The notes beneath the pieces are model-generated. The model was not told the DNA's origin. It saw only the letters and a list, made by a program, of their open reading frames with translations, and did not search any database. Positions 32,985-44,386 of a stretch of DNA of 64,000 bases are shown here, piece by piece; position 1 is the first letter of the stretch; every line of letters starts with the position of its first letter. Made by a program: the position numbers and the translations under genes. Source of the DNA: Delphinus delphis (lineage: Eukaryota > Chordata > Mammalia > Artiodactyla > Delphinidae); the NCBI RefSeq assembly GCF_949987515.2, contig NC_082691.1:62441740-62505739 (forward strand). The letters run 5' to 3'.

Positions 32985-33165
32985 AAAGCACATAATTTAA
33001 TTGTAGGTGATTAGGTAGCATTGGAACTCAATTGAGGTTCTATCAATGGTGGAATGGATAAGTAAAATAAATTGATTGTGTTGTGTCTTATATGATGAGT
33101 AGGAACTGTATAGGCAAAGAAGTAGGGGAAGTTTATGCCAAAAGAGGAAGCAGCATCTACTTGGG
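32985..33165. other. Short unassigned segment between two L1 pieces
   Basis: Separates an antisense and a sense L1 fragment. No motif firmly recognised. Confidence 0.4.
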
Positions 33166-33167
33166 TC

Positions 33168-33650
33168 TGAGCTATTTGTAGTGAGGTGGATGGACCTAGA
33201 GTCTGTCATATAGAGTGAAGTAAGTCATAAAGAGGAAATACCATATGCTAACACATATATATGGAATCTAAAAAAAAAAAATGGTACTGATGAGCCTAGT
33301 TGCAGGGCAGGAATTAAGAGGTAGACATAGATAATGGACTTGAGGACATGGGGTGGGGGGGCTAAGCTGGAGCGAAGTGAGAATAGCATCAGCATATATA
33401 CACTACCAAATGTAAAATAGCTGGCTGGTGGGAAGCAGCTGCATAGCACAGGGAGATCAGCTCCAGCTCGGTGCTTTGCGATGACCTAGAGGGGTGGGCT
33501 AGGGAGGATGGGAGGGAGGCTCAAGAGGGAGGGGATATTGGGACACGTGTGTGCATATGGCTGATTCGCTTTGTTGTGCAGCAGAAACTAACACAGTATT
33601 GTGAAGCAATTATACTCCAATAAAGATCTATTTTTTTAAAAAAAAGAAAT
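33168..33650 (+). mobile_element. L1 LINE 3' UTR fragment, sense
   Basis: 'gctatttgtagtgaggtgga' (33171-33190), 'tggaatctaaaaaaaaaaaa', 'gggaagcagctgcatagcac' (33431-33450), then the 3' end 'gcaattatactccaataaag' (33606-33625) and an A-rich tail (33637-33650). It matches the reverse of 10.8-11.3 kb, so it belongs to the younger L1 lineage of this genome. Strongly 5'-truncated; no coding sequence. Confidence 0.9.
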
Positions 33651-33837
33651 ACAGAGGAATATTTTCTGGAGTTAACAAGTGCGAGGCTATGAACAAAGAT
33701 AAGTCATTGGCTCAGCTGTACAGAATCTTCAAGTTTAGTGGGTAAGAAAGCCACATAGACAAGGATATTATAGTAATATATTCAAGGTACAGTAATGGCA
33801 TCAGAAAGGGGAGATTAGCAGCCTTGGAGAGGCGTAT

Positions 33838-34045
33838 CAATAGTAGTTAACAGTACAGACTCTGGAACCCACTACCACCAGGGTTTGACTCCTAATTCTT
33901 CCTTTGAGATAATGTTTTCCTTAACCTTTTCATGTCAGGTTTCTCATCTGCAAAATGGGAATAACATTAGCATCTATGCCATAGGGTTAATGTGAGGTTT
34001 TCATTAGAACAATGTTGGGAACACAAACAGTGCTTAAATAAATTG
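33838..34045 (+). mobile_element. MIR: MIR SINE
   Basis: 'taacagtacagactctggaa' (33848-33867), 'cagggtttgactcctaattc' (33880-33899), 'tctcatctgcaaaatgggaa' (33942-33961) and 'acacaaacagtgcttaaata' at the 3' end. Confidence 0.85.
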
Positions 34046-34235
34046 GTGAGTAAGGCATCAAGGAGAGGTTTATAAAGGAGATCATCTGTAAGTCAAGCCC
34101 TGATAAGTGCTTAGGTGTTTTTCAAGTGGACTAACCAGGAGGATGTCAGGGAGAAGGGAAAGCATATGCAAAGTCATGGAGGCAAGATAAAGTTGAGGGT
34201 CTGGGGAGATTTGACTAGCTCCATGTAGTTTCTAT
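34046..34235 (-). mobile_element. L2: L2 LINE fragment, antisense
   Basis: 'catcaaggagaggtttataa' (34056-34075), 'agtcaagccctgataagtgc' (34092-34111) and 'gcaaagtcatggaggcaaga' (34169-34188) follow the antisense L2 order. Confidence 0.55.
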
Positions 34236-35315
34236 TTATGTCTCGTATTAGAGGTAGACAGTGCTGGAAAGGGACTGGAGCCCTATGAAGCTCTGGTTTA
34301 TTAAATCAGACTCTGTTACTCTTCGTCATCCTTCTTTCCACTGCCTATCACCTTTTCTCTCTTGCAAGTCCTTTCCTTTTTCTGCTTGCTGTCTTTATCT
34401 TGCTGATGGCTATTCATGGATCTGTGTATTTTGTTAAGACTTTGCCCCTCTGTATTCATGCCTGCATCCTGTAACTAATCCCAAAGGCAAAATCAAGTTA
34501 ATCCTTGTTGCTTAAACATCTCCTATCCAACATACCTTGTAGTAGCAAATCTCACCTCTACCATAGGACTCCCTCATTCCTCAGAATCTTAGTCTTGAAA
34601 ACTCATTGATCCTCAGACTTGAACTTCTGCATTATATTTCTAGACATGGCCTTGGTTTCCTCTTGACCAAATTTATATTCTTATGCCATCCACCCAATCT
34701 ATCTTGAGTAAGTAACCCTTTTGGACTGACCTGTCCCAGAACGCCTATTTTGGTTCCGCTGAGGAATGGAGGAGGCTTTCACCCGCCCTTGTTCTCTGGG
34801 GGCAGTTAATTTCATGCCTATACCCCTCAGTGACTCATCCTCCCTGACAGGTAATTGGAAGTCTGAGATGCTGAGCATGGAACTGGGACAGACATAAAAT
34901 TGAGACAGTACTTGTTTTATCATCTGCAGTCCTGCATCCTCATAGAAACAATAAAAGAGCAGTATTGATAAAAGAAATAAATTGAGGACAGTCAGGCATT
35001 CAAAAGAGATGTGAAACTCTAAGATGCTAGACAGAGAGAGAGAGTCCAAGTAGAGGCAGGAGACAGAACCTGGGAAAACCATGTGAGTACAAGAGTGGTC
35101 AAAGACAAGGTGGAAGGAAACAAGTGAATTTTTATGAGGCGATGTCCTGGTCAGGACATTGAAGGCGGCTAGGGAAGATGGACACTGTGCCATGTAAAAT
35201 CACTTGGGAGCTCTGGAAAATGGTCGGGAGTCCTGGAGACCATCCAAGCAGTAGAAGTTACTAACCGTGCGCAACTCCCTTTTAAGGAAATGTCCTCGAG
35301 GCAGTATGATTGCAA
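34236..35315. other. Unassigned; longest non-transposon open frame (164 codons, minus)
   Basis: The minus strand is open for 164 codons at 34699-35193. The predicted peptide has one hydrophobic stretch near the middle ('LFLLSILLFYCFY') and a basic, Gln/Arg-rich end. I recognise no domain, and nothing resembling a promoter or splice structure surrounds it. Chance is the most likely explanation. Confidence 0.35.
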
Positions 35316-35317
35316 AA

Positions 35318-35560
35318 GAGTATTCAGACTTGGAGACAGAAGCAAGCATTGTGGTTCAGGTCATGTGACCTTGAACAAAGCAAGTCACCTTTCTGAGTCT
35401 TAGCTTCTTACATGTTAAATGTAGGAGGGGAAAAAAAAAAAAACAATAAAAAACAACAACTTTCCTGCCCTGGGTATCCAACAAATCTTTAGAAACAAAG
35501 TAAAATAATGCATGTGAAAGCACTTAATGAAGCTGTAAAGCCAATATTAATGGAGCAAAT
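35318..35560 (+). mobile_element. MIR: MIR SINE
   Basis: 'attcagacttggagacagaa' (35322-35341), 'tcatgtgaccttgaacaaag' (35361-35380), 'ctttctgagtcttagcttct' (35390-35409). An A-rich insertion at 35431-35458 interrupts it before 'catgtgaaagcacttaatga' (35511-35530). Confidence 0.75.
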
Positions 35561-36330
35561 TATAATCATTAATTCGATTTCACAGAGGAAGAAATGTTAA
35601 CAATAGAATGTGCTTGCTATTTCAAGGGTTTGCCGTTCTGTGGGAACAGGGAAATATCAAGAACGGAGGTCTGACCTAGGGATAAAATTGCCAATTCATT
35701 CCACCTTCCTTTCAGGGTTCTTATGACAATTAACTTGCCAAGTTTCAACCACAAGACTATATGTTTGTTAGATCATGTGGGTAAATGTGGTTTATTCTGA
35801 TTATTTGTTTGTATTAACATTATTAGTGCAGTGCTTCATTTATTATGCTGACCCAAATTCAATCTGTCAGGAGGCTTCACAGAACACAAAAGTGTAAAAA
35901 TACTCTAAATGCAAGTGATTTTTAGAATAGGAGAACACTAAGCTCACCTCCTCCCCAGCAGATCTTGGGGGCGATCACCTTGGCCCTCGCACAAGAGTGG
36001 TACTCATCCTGATCACAGGCCCGACCCTTTCTAAAGCCTTGAAGAACCTTCTGAAATGTCAAAGGACTATTCCTATGAACTAATGACAGCTTTAATATTT
36101 AATGTACTTTAATTATTCTAATTAATTGGAAGTTGGTATTCAGTGCCCTAATTCAAACTAGATCATTTGCCCAAACAAATCACTCATTTTCTGAGTATAC
36201 TGAGTAACTAAATATATATTGAACTCTTGCCTTCAATGCTTCTCTCTCACAATTACAAATAATATGCTAAGTTCAGACACTAAAGTGTAGAATCATTATA
36301 ATTAGCTAAATTCACAGTTTTCTGAGTCAT
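35561..36330. other. Unassigned AT-rich sequence
   Basis: No gene or repeat recognised. Confidence 0.4.
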
Positions 36331-36334
36331 CAGT

Positions 36335-36775
36335 CAGCCCACCAGGTGAGGCTTCCTTCTTCTTCAGCCTCCTTTCTCCCCTTTGCCACCACATACTCTG
36401 TGCTTCAGCCATGCAGACGATTTGCAGTTCCCCAAAGGTATCATCCGTTCAATAATTTTGTGCCTTTGTATGTGCATCCTCCCCACAGCTTCAAGCCTAG
36501 TTCAATCTTTGTTCATCAGGGAAGCTCCTACTCATGCTTCAAAACTCATGGCATGCATTATGTCCTTGGTGAAGCCTTCCCAAATTTCCATTAGATAGTA
36601 CATGCCCTTTCCCTCTCTGCCCTCACTGTTCCTCCCTGGGAGTTACTGGCTGTGGCCCTCAAATGGCTACAAGCTTCTTGGGGGAGAGAAGAATGATTTG
36701 TTCATGTTCACATTTCCTTTTCCTAGCCCGTGGTCTGGCACAAAGTAGACCTCCAAAAATCTTGTGGGACCAAGG
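36335..36775 (+). mobile_element. L2: L2 LINE 3' region
   Basis: 'catactctgtgcttcagcca' (36391-36410), 'gtgaagccttcccaaatttc' (36569-36588), 'ctctctgccctcactgttcc' (36612-36631), 'ggctacaagcttcttggggg' (36664-36683) and 'gtggtctggcacaaagtaga' (36730-36749). One of the longer L2 3' remnants here. Confidence 0.75.
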
Positions 36776-37502
36776 AATGCAAGAAGTCTCCTCTAGTCTG
36801 GTTCATTCGCGTGAAGGAGCCTCACTGTCTCAGTCCCCTGTTTCAAATGCTTCCTGATATAAAATATCAGGAAAACAGGTTTTTTCTTAAGACAAATGGG
36901 CATGGATTATGAAAATGTTATGCAATATTAGGCAAATGCTACGCTGTTTCCTGCAGGAACTGTCCACGTATACAACTTTCAGACAGTTCAGCAGTGAAGC
37001 TTTTGTTGCAGGTGGATGGGGCTGGTGGATGGGACTATGACAGTCAGCTTCTTTAGGGGATGAACTTTGCTCGTCCCTGAGCTTCACTCCAACTGGAGGA
37101 GGTAAGACTGTTTATCAGGACCTTTTCTTTGTGCCATAGCAACCTAATTACTCTCCCTGATCGTTAAAAGGAGAGACACAGGAAATCAGCTTCCTTTCTC
37201 CTTCCTATTTGTAAGAATCTTTTGATTGAAACTAAGCTAACAGACTTGAGTTGAATGCAGGTGAAATTGAGGGGACTTCAGCTATTAGAAACAAATAGAA
37301 TGATGTTAAATGCCATTGATGAGGGGATTGAAGAGTTCACTGGGAAAGAGACAGAAGAAGGAGAAGTAATTCTCTGTGGATGGGTGTAAATCAAAATGAT
37401 AATCTAGAGTTGCAGCTGAGAATTGACAGATAAATGTGTGGTCATGAGAGAGAGCTAATTCCAGGGAAGGAGAGGGGTGTGTGTGGCGGGGCGGGGGGTG
37501 TG

Positions 37503-37533
<31 letters not shown>

Positions 37534-38175
37534 GAAGTCCAGGAGGTGAGAACTGCTTATAAGCATGATGTTCCATTTCTGGTTTCCAGATAGTGATATT
37601 TCTGTGTGAGGATGTCATTCAGAAGAATGTTCAAAATGCCATAATCAGAATGGTATTTTAGTACCTCATCTTTAATATAAGTTGTTAATTAATGAAACAT
37701 ACTAAATACTGATGAAATTAAATGTTCCAGTCAGACAGTAGAACATATTTAAAGATATATATTTATATATCAACATATATAAATACAATTGCTATATCTA
37801 TGTTTATATATACACACACATATATGTGTCTGTCTGTCTGCCCCCCTGTGGAATAAAAACAATTGTATTTTCGGCAGATACGTTTATTAAGTCAGCACAG
37901 GACTCCCTCTCACTTCTGGTTCTGACATGAGAATGGCCCATTTCAATCACTATCACTAAGGAACTGGCAAGAGAGGGGGAATTGGGCTCTAGTAATTGTC
38001 TATTCATGTTTAATAATGTGCAGCTAAATAATAACTTTACCAGACCACTCCCCAAACTCCTCCAAGGCCAAAGATCCAGAAGTGAGAAATTTCAGGGGGA
38101 AAGATATTTTTAAGGACGGCTTTTTTCATTATTTTTTGGTATTTCTCCACTGAAAATTACATGGAGTGATAAATG
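36776..38175. other. Unassigned intergenic sequence with simple repeats
   Basis: No gene recognised. An imperfect TA/CA-rich stretch with TCTG units lies at 37755-37841. Confidence 0.4.
37485..37533 (+). repeat. G-rich run followed by (GA)n
   Basis: 'ggcggggcggggggtgtgg' (37485-37503) runs into about 15 GA units. A long purine-only strand of this kind can form triplex DNA in vitro; no regulatory role is evident here. Confidence 0.9.
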
Positions 38176-38540
38176 CAAAAAGGGACACATCCTGCTTTCT
38201 GCAGCAACAATAAAGAGAGCATTAGAGAGAAACAAATCATGGTATGTCCATTCAATGACTGCTATGTGGCCACCAAAAATAAGTCAGATCTATGCGCTTG
38301 GACGTGGTGTGATGTCCAGCAGGTGTTCATAAGTGAAAAATTATGGAGGACAATGATGGGCAACACTTTTTATAATAATTACCTCACAAGATTGAGAAGG
38401 TGGGAAACATTTCTCCCTTCATTTTATACACATTATATTGTTTAATATGTATTGTTTAAAATGTTTGCAATGAGCCAGACTGATACATTTTTAAAGAAAG
38501 AATGACTGAAGGTGGGAATGTAAATGAGAGAATGAGAAAA
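38176..38540 (+). mobile_element. Ancient L1M 3' end
   Basis: 'aacaaatcatggtatgtcca' (38231-38250), 'tcaatgactgctatgtggcc' (38252-38271) and 'cataagtgaaaaattatgga' (38327-38346) follow the 3' end of old L1 elements, as at 5.6 kb. Second such copy in the window. Confidence 0.6.
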
Positions 38541-39370
38541 GAGAATGAAGGAAGCAGGACACAGATCCCAAGAATATGATCAAGGTGTGACACTCTTTAC
38601 AGGTAGGACTAATGATTTTCTCTGTCATGTTTGAAGATGCCATTGATATTGTGCTAGGGAAATAAATAGTCTATATATTTTGAGTCATCCTGAATAAGTT
38701 ATGTTGCTAATAATATACTAGGTTTCTAGTTAAACATTGAACTTTTAGCAGGTTTAATATAATTTTATTAAAGAGGGGCACTGGGGAAGGAAGGAGGGTA
38801 CATTTGGGAACTTAGTTTAATTTTTTAAAAAGGAAAAAAGAGCTGGACTCCCAGAACCATAGGGCATGCAGAGAAACTTGGACAAGTTTCAGAGAATCAC
38901 AGAGACACAAGGGTTGGGCTAGGAGAGGAAGGGACCAGGAGATTAAAAATAAAACTCTTTTTATAAACATCATATCTTATAATCTGCATAATACTTCATC
39001 ACCTGGGTGTCTTGTTAGACACTTAGGTGGTTTTTCTAAGATTTTTTGGCATGTGTTTATAGGTTCTAGAGAATAGATATTGAAAATATTTTCAGAGAAG
39101 AGAATGAATATATCAAACCTTAGATGTTTCAAGTAAAAAGCCCACCCAAATTATAAGATCTTACTTATTTTCTACTCATTTATTTCCAATAAGTCTATGA
39201 AGCTCAATTATGACTGTTACTGTATAATTTAAGACACCCTGTATATCCTTCAAATCTCACATCAAAGAAAAAAATCGCAGGGATGGTGGGGTCTTTAAAT
39301 GGGTGGTAGAAAATGTGGCTGAATTAGAGATGGCAAACTCAGAAAAAGAAAGCAGTTTATTCTAAGTGAC
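38541..39370. other. Unassigned AT-rich sequence
   Basis: No gene or repeat recognised. Confidence 0.4.
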
Positions 39371-39371
39371 A

Positions 39372-39440
39372 CAGATAATTGATGATATAGCCCAGATTTA
39401 AATCTGAGTCTATCTCACCAAAGCTATGCTCTTAAGAAAA
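39372..39440 (-). mobile_element. MIR: Possible MIR fragment, antisense
   Basis: 'agcccagatttaaatctgag' (39389-39408), then 'ccaaagctatgctctta', like the antisense MIR head. Confidence 0.45.
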
Positions 39441-39664
39441 AACAAATTTTATCTGAATAGAAAAGTATTGCATGCTTTAATTAGAGCCTCATATATCCAT
39501 TTACACTTTCTAAAAGGGTCATCTTATAGAACTGACAAAGTAGTGACTTCTCTGTGACAAGATGTGACTGGTACCAAAAAGTGCCTAACTCAGAGATTGC
39601 CACGAAAATAGAGGTGTCCACTCTGTTGGATATTGAGAGAAAGACAGATACATGGTAGACAGAA

Positions 39665-40145
39665 ACATGGCCCCCATACCAAAGATGTCGATATGCTACC
39701 TTACATATCAAAAGGGACTTTGTAGATATGAATAAATTAAGGATCTTGAGATGGGGAGACTATCCTGGATTATCTGGGTGGGCCCAACGTGACTGTAAGT
39801 GTCCTTATTGGAGGGAAGGAGGAGAATCAGAGTCGGAAAAGGAGATGTGATAGCAGGAGTAGAATATCAATGTCCGAGAGATCGGACTATGCTGTACTGC
39901 TGGTATTGAAGCTGGAGGAGGGGCCAGGATCTGAAGAATGTGGGCAGCCTCTAGAAGCTGGAAAAGGCAGGAAATGGATTCTTCCCAAGAGCCCTCAGAA
40001 AGGAGTGCAGACTTGCTAACTCCTTAATTTAGTCCAGTGAGACGAATTTTGGATTTCTGACCTCTAGAACTATAATATAGTTTGTGTTGTCTTAAGCTAC
40101 TAAATTTGTAGTAACTTTGTTGCAGCTTGATAGAAAACTAAAACA
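39665..40145 (+). mobile_element. MLT1-like MaLR solo LTR
   Basis: 'ggcccccataccaaagatgt' (39669-39688), 'aagggactttgtagatatga' (39711-39730), 'tggggagactatcctggatt' (39752-39771), 'gggcagcctctagaagctgg' (39942-39961) and the end 'gttgtcttaagctactaaat' (40086-40105). No internal sequence follows. The short open frame at 39789-40019 lies wholly inside and is not a gene. Confidence 0.75.
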
Positions 40146-40745
40146 AATTGTAATAGGCTCTTCTAGGTGAACTTGATGTTTCAAGGGATCAGTGTCAGTG
40201 GGGAATAGGAGTAGGAAAACTGGAAAATGTTGCTGATTAAGAGATGGCAGGATCACTGATGGTGGAAGGGTCTCAGAGTTTGACTTCAAGATGTATGGAT
40301 GGTGACTTGTCCTTTTTCATCATTCTTCCTTAATCTCAGCCCCAAGGAAAAAGCAGTGTAATCAGAATGACACACATGTAGCAATATGTTCACTTTATCA
40401 CACAGAGTATTTTCTGCATATTGCAGAAATTTTTTAAAGAATAATTTCAGTAAGGCCTTAATGAAATAATTATCCTTGTATTTAATCCTTCCGTATTTTA
40501 ACCACTCTGATTTGCTCAAACCTTTGTAAATTTTCAAGGACAGATTTAACTGCAAATAATAAATTATTTAAAACCTACAGAAAAAGGCTTTCTGAACCAA
40601 TTCCCACAGAGCAGACATTTCCTGAATCTCAATCTTCCATCATCTTCCAGAAGATGCAAAAGAAGAAGTTGGGCAAGTCACATAATTTCCCTGGAGTTCT
40701 TATTTTGTGAAATTATGCCTAATTCATTGAGACAGGCAGAGAATG
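40146..40745. other. Unassigned intergenic sequence
   Basis: No gene or repeat recognised. Confidence 0.4.
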
Positions 40746-40747
40746 TT

Positions 40748-40865
40748 GAATCTTAAATCTGGAAGGAACCCCAGAGATGGAAGTAGCCCAGATTTCTCAT
40801 TTTATGTATGAGAAAACTGGATTAGTTACTTCAGTTGCTTGCCCAAGATTTCACATTGCCTTGCC
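40748..40865 (-). mobile_element. MIR: MIR-class SINE, antisense
   Basis: 'accccagagatggaagtagc' (40768-40787), 'cattttatgtatgagaaaac' (40798-40817) and 'ttgcttgcccaagatttcac' (40834-40853). Confidence 0.6.
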
Positions 40866-40884
40866 CTCTGCCTGTGCCCCTAAA

Positions 40885-41085
40885 TGCACAACATACTGGG
40901 CTCTGGACTAGACAGTAGTGATGCAGAAGTGACAGATTTTTTTGTCCTTAAGAATTTTATAATCTAGGAAGGAAGACAGACGAATAACGTACATATATAA
41001 TTTATTTTGTAAATACAATGATAGAAGTAAGCATGAAGAATTGGTTAGGCTTGGAGGAGGGGCACATAGTCCAGAGGGGCAACAC
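40885..41085 (-). mobile_element. L2: L2 LINE 3' fragment, antisense
   Basis: 'ctggactagacagtagtgat' (40903-40922), 'ttataatctaggaaggaaga' (40957-40976) and 'gtaaatacaatgatagaagt' (41009-41028). Confidence 0.5.
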
Positions 41086-41129
41086 CCATCATGGATACTC
41101 ATTGATTTGTAAAACAAAACCTTTTACTG

Positions 41130-41400
41130 ACTTGTTTTTATTTTACAAAAGTAATTGTGTCCTTAGTCAGTTGTTTTTAAAATACTGTCAATAAAATGAA
41201 GAAAGTAAAAATTGTCCATAATCATATCATCCAGAGATAACTATTCTTAACATTGTCTTATGTATCCTAATATAGTAATATTACATCTACATAGATATAT
41301 ACACACAATCATACATCTATGTATCTATTTCTAGTCTCTCTCATATGTGTATAATTTTAATGTATATATATATGCATGCTGCTGCTATTTGTCACTTAGC
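41130..41400. mobile_element. Possible old L1 3'-UTR fragment
   Basis: 'aaattgtccataatcatatc' (41210-41229) and 'atccagagataactattctt' (41230-41249) resemble an old L1 3' UTR segment. A TA-rich stretch follows (41284-41378). Confidence 0.4.
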
Positions 41401-41484
41401 AAATCACAAATATCTTATTTTAAAATCATTGAATATCAGAGTTAGAATAGATATACTAAATACCATCTTGTCCAACTGCCAAAT

Positions 41485-42790
41485 AAATAATTTTTAGAAA
41501 TTTTTGAATAGTTTAAGATTTACGGAAAAATTGCAAAGATAGTACAGAGTTCCCCATATCCACTTTCCTCTATTATTAACATCTTACATTAGTATGGTAA
41601 TTTATTACAATTAATAAATCAATATTGATACATCATTATTAACTACAGTCTGTACCTTTGTTTCCTTAGTTTTTACTTACTGTTCTTTTTCTGTTCCATG
41701 ATCCCATCCAAGATACCACACTGCATTTAGTTTTCACATCTTCTTAGGTTCCTCTTAACTGTTATAGTTTCTGAGACTTTCCTTGTTTTTGGTAACCTTG
41801 ACATTTTTGAAGAATATTGATCAAATATTTTGTAGAGTGTCCTTCAGCTGGGATTTGTCTGGTATTTTTCTTATAATCAGACTGGAGTTATGGGCGTGAG
41901 GGAGGAAGGTCACAGAGGTAAAATAGCATTCTCATCGCATTGTATCAAGGGTGCAAAACTATCAACATGACATGACTGTTGATGTTAGCCTCGATCACCT
42001 GGTTCAGGTATTGTTTGTCAGGTTTCTTATCCGTAAAGTTACTCCCTCCCACCTTTCCATACTTTATTATTTGGAAGAGAGTCACTATGCTAAGCCCACA
42101 CTCAAGGAGTAAGAAGTTAGAAAGTGTAGTATCTAAATAAATTATTTGGAATTCTTCTGCACAGGAGATTTGTCTATTCTCCCACAGTTATTTATTTACA
42201 TAAATCACTTATTTATATGAGTATGGACTCGTGGATATTTATTTTAAATTTGGGGTTATAATCCAATACTGCTTTATGTATTGTGTGCTCAAATTGTACC
42301 AGCTTGGGCCGTTAGGAGCTCTTTCAGCTGGCTTTTGTATCTCTTTGACATACCACATCATTGTGTGTGTGTGTGTGTGCGTGTTTAGCGCTTCATTACT
42401 TTAAGATGTTACGAGTTTATCATTTATAGTTCAACAATCTCTCAAGGTGCATTGGTTCCTTTTACAGGAGAATGATATATTAGAAACCAAGATCTGGGAA
42501 CTATACATGCTTATTACTACTGGGTGTTTTGCTTCTAGGCCCTCTCAGCTGACAGAGGGAGGAAATATATATGTGTATGCTAACTCATCTATATAAACAT
42601 ATGTATAAATATTTCCATATGTAACTATCTGTATGTATATTAAGCTAACCATGAGTTAATACTGTTGTCCTCAACTCTAATCCATTACCACCTGGGTTGT
42701 TCTAGCCTCTTCCCCTTGTTTATTTGTAAATTTCCACTCCAACTGTGAGAAACCTGGCTGTCACATTGTTTGTTTCTTTTCCCTTTTATT
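41485..42790. mobile_element. Old L1-class sequence (3'-UTR-type block)
   Basis: A long recognisable block shared by old mammalian LINE-1 copies: 'ttgcaaagatagtacagagt' (41531-41550), 'ataccacactgcatttagtt' (41713-41732), 'ttggtaaccttgacattttt' (41790-41809), 'atttggaattcttctgcaca' (42145-42164) and 'cttctaggccctctcagctg' (42532-42551). It abuts the L1M coding remnant at about 42.8 kb, but the reverse-transcriptase part expected between them is missing. So it is either a separate element or one L1 with a large internal deletion. A (GT)n run interrupts it at 42362-42384. Confidence 0.6.
42362..42384. repeat. (GT)n microsatellite
   Basis: About ten GT units ending in 'gcgtgt'. Confidence 0.9.
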
Positions 42791-43555
42791 TTCACTTAGG
42801 CTGGCTAAAGAGTTATCCCTTTTATTGATCTTTTCAAATAACAAGTTTTTGGTTTCATTGATTTTTCTCTATTGTTTTCCTGTTTTTCAAGATTTTTGCT
42901 CTTATTTTTATTATTTCTTTTCTTCTGCTTGCTTTAAGCTTACGTTGCTTAGATTATAGATCTTTATTATTTTCTAAAATATGTATTTAATACTATAAAT
43001 TTCCTTCTAAGCACTGCTTTTGCTACGTCTTACAAATTTTGATAATTGTGGCAAGTTGTATTTTCATTTTCATTTAGTTCAAAATATTTTTAAACCTAAG
43101 ATTTCTTCTTTAACCCAGGTGTTATTTAGAATTGTGTTGTTTAATCTTCAAATATTTTGAGATTTTATAGTTATGTTTCTGTTACTGATTTCTAGTTTGA
43201 TTCTATTGTGGCGTGAAAACACACTTCATGTGATTTCTAGTCTTATAAATTTATTAAGGTACATTTTATGACCCGGAATGTGGTCAACTTTGTTGAATGT
43301 TCTATGTGAGCTTGAGAAGAATATGTATTCTCCTATAGTTGAATGAAATTTTCTGTACATTTCAACAGGATCAAGTTGGTTAATAGTGCTGTTCAGGTCA
43401 TCAGTACCCTCACTGATCTTCTGCCTGCTTTGTGTATCAATTACTGAAAGAGGGGTGGTGAAATCTCCAACTATAATAGTGGATTTGCCTATTTCTCCTT
43501 TCAGTTATATCAATTTTCACCTCGTGTATGTTTATGCTCTTGTGTTAAGGGCATA

Positions 43556-44110
43556 TGTTACCTGGTCCAAGCTCTACTGCTCACTGCATGACAGGCCAAT
43601 AAATCAAGAGACAAGTTGTTGGGGCAAAGGATAGCGATTTTATTTAGGACGGCAGCAGACCAAGAAAGTGATGGACTCGTGAACCATCTCACCTGAGTTA
43701 GAAGTGAGGCTTCTTTTATACTAAAAGAGGAGAGGGTGTGGCTGGTTGTTTCAGACATCTTGGTGCCAGCCAGACTCTGGAGGGGATGTGATAATTCTTT
43801 GTTCTTACAGCTGCCCACATAGGTCTGATCACAATGTTCCTAAAAACCTTCAAAAAGACAAATGTTATTTTCTGTTCTGCAACTTTTTATCTCTATATGA
43901 ATGAAAAGTGTTACGCCTTTAAAGGTCAAGCCTGGGAGGCAGAGCCTTGAGAAAGGGTTATTATGTATATTCCAGGCTATAGGCAACGTTATTTTACTGT
44001 TTGAAGAGAGAAAGGTGCAGAGCCATCATGACTAAGCACAGGCAACAGAGCACAAAGGTTAGAACTAAAGGAATTGAGCCAATATGGAGTCAGATTTGTT
44101 CTCTGTTACA
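43556..44110 (-). mobile_element. Endogenous retrovirus solo LTR, ERV1-type
   Basis: A 555-bp block interrupts L1M sequence that reads continuously on both sides. It starts TG and ends CA on the + strand ('tgttacctgg' to 'ctctgttaca'). The 4-bp direct repeat CATA flanks it (43552-43555 and 44111-44114), the duplication size made by gammaretrovirus-like (ERV1) integrases. On the minus strand a TATA box ('agtataaaagaag', about 43709-43722) lies about 75 bases upstream of an AATAAA signal (43644-43639), a normal LTR promoter/poly(A) arrangement. No gag, pol or env sequence is present, so this is a recombined solo LTR. Family name not determined. Confidence 0.9.
43708..43722 (-). promoter_or_regulatory. 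Candidate LTR TATA box
   Basis: TATAAAAG on the minus strand, correctly spaced ahead of the LTR poly(A) signal. Any transcript would run leftward. Whether it is still active cannot be told from sequence. Confidence 0.6.
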
Positions 44111-44386
44111 CATACACATTTAGAATTGTTATGTCTTCTGGAGACTTATACCTTTATCATTACATGATGCCGATATTTACCCCTGATAATCTTCCTTGTT
44201 CTAAAGTCTGCTTTGTTTGAAGTGAATATAGCTAATCCAGCTTTCTTTTGATTAGTGTGGTGTATCTTTCTCCATCCCTTTTACTTTTAATCTATCTGAG
44301 TGTTTATATTTAAAATGGATTTTTTGTAGATAACATCAAATTGGGGGTTGTTGTTTTTTAACCCACTCTGACAATCTCTGTCTTTT

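Noticed and set aside
32118..33650. Twin-primed (5'-inverted) single L1 insertion
   Set aside because: The two pieces overlap in 3' UTR content, differ in subfamily, and are separated by about 185 bases of other sequence.
43558..43818. 86-codon antisense frame inside the LTR, considered as a retroviral protein remnant
   Set aside because: It spans the R-U5 part of a solo LTR and has no retroviral protein motif.
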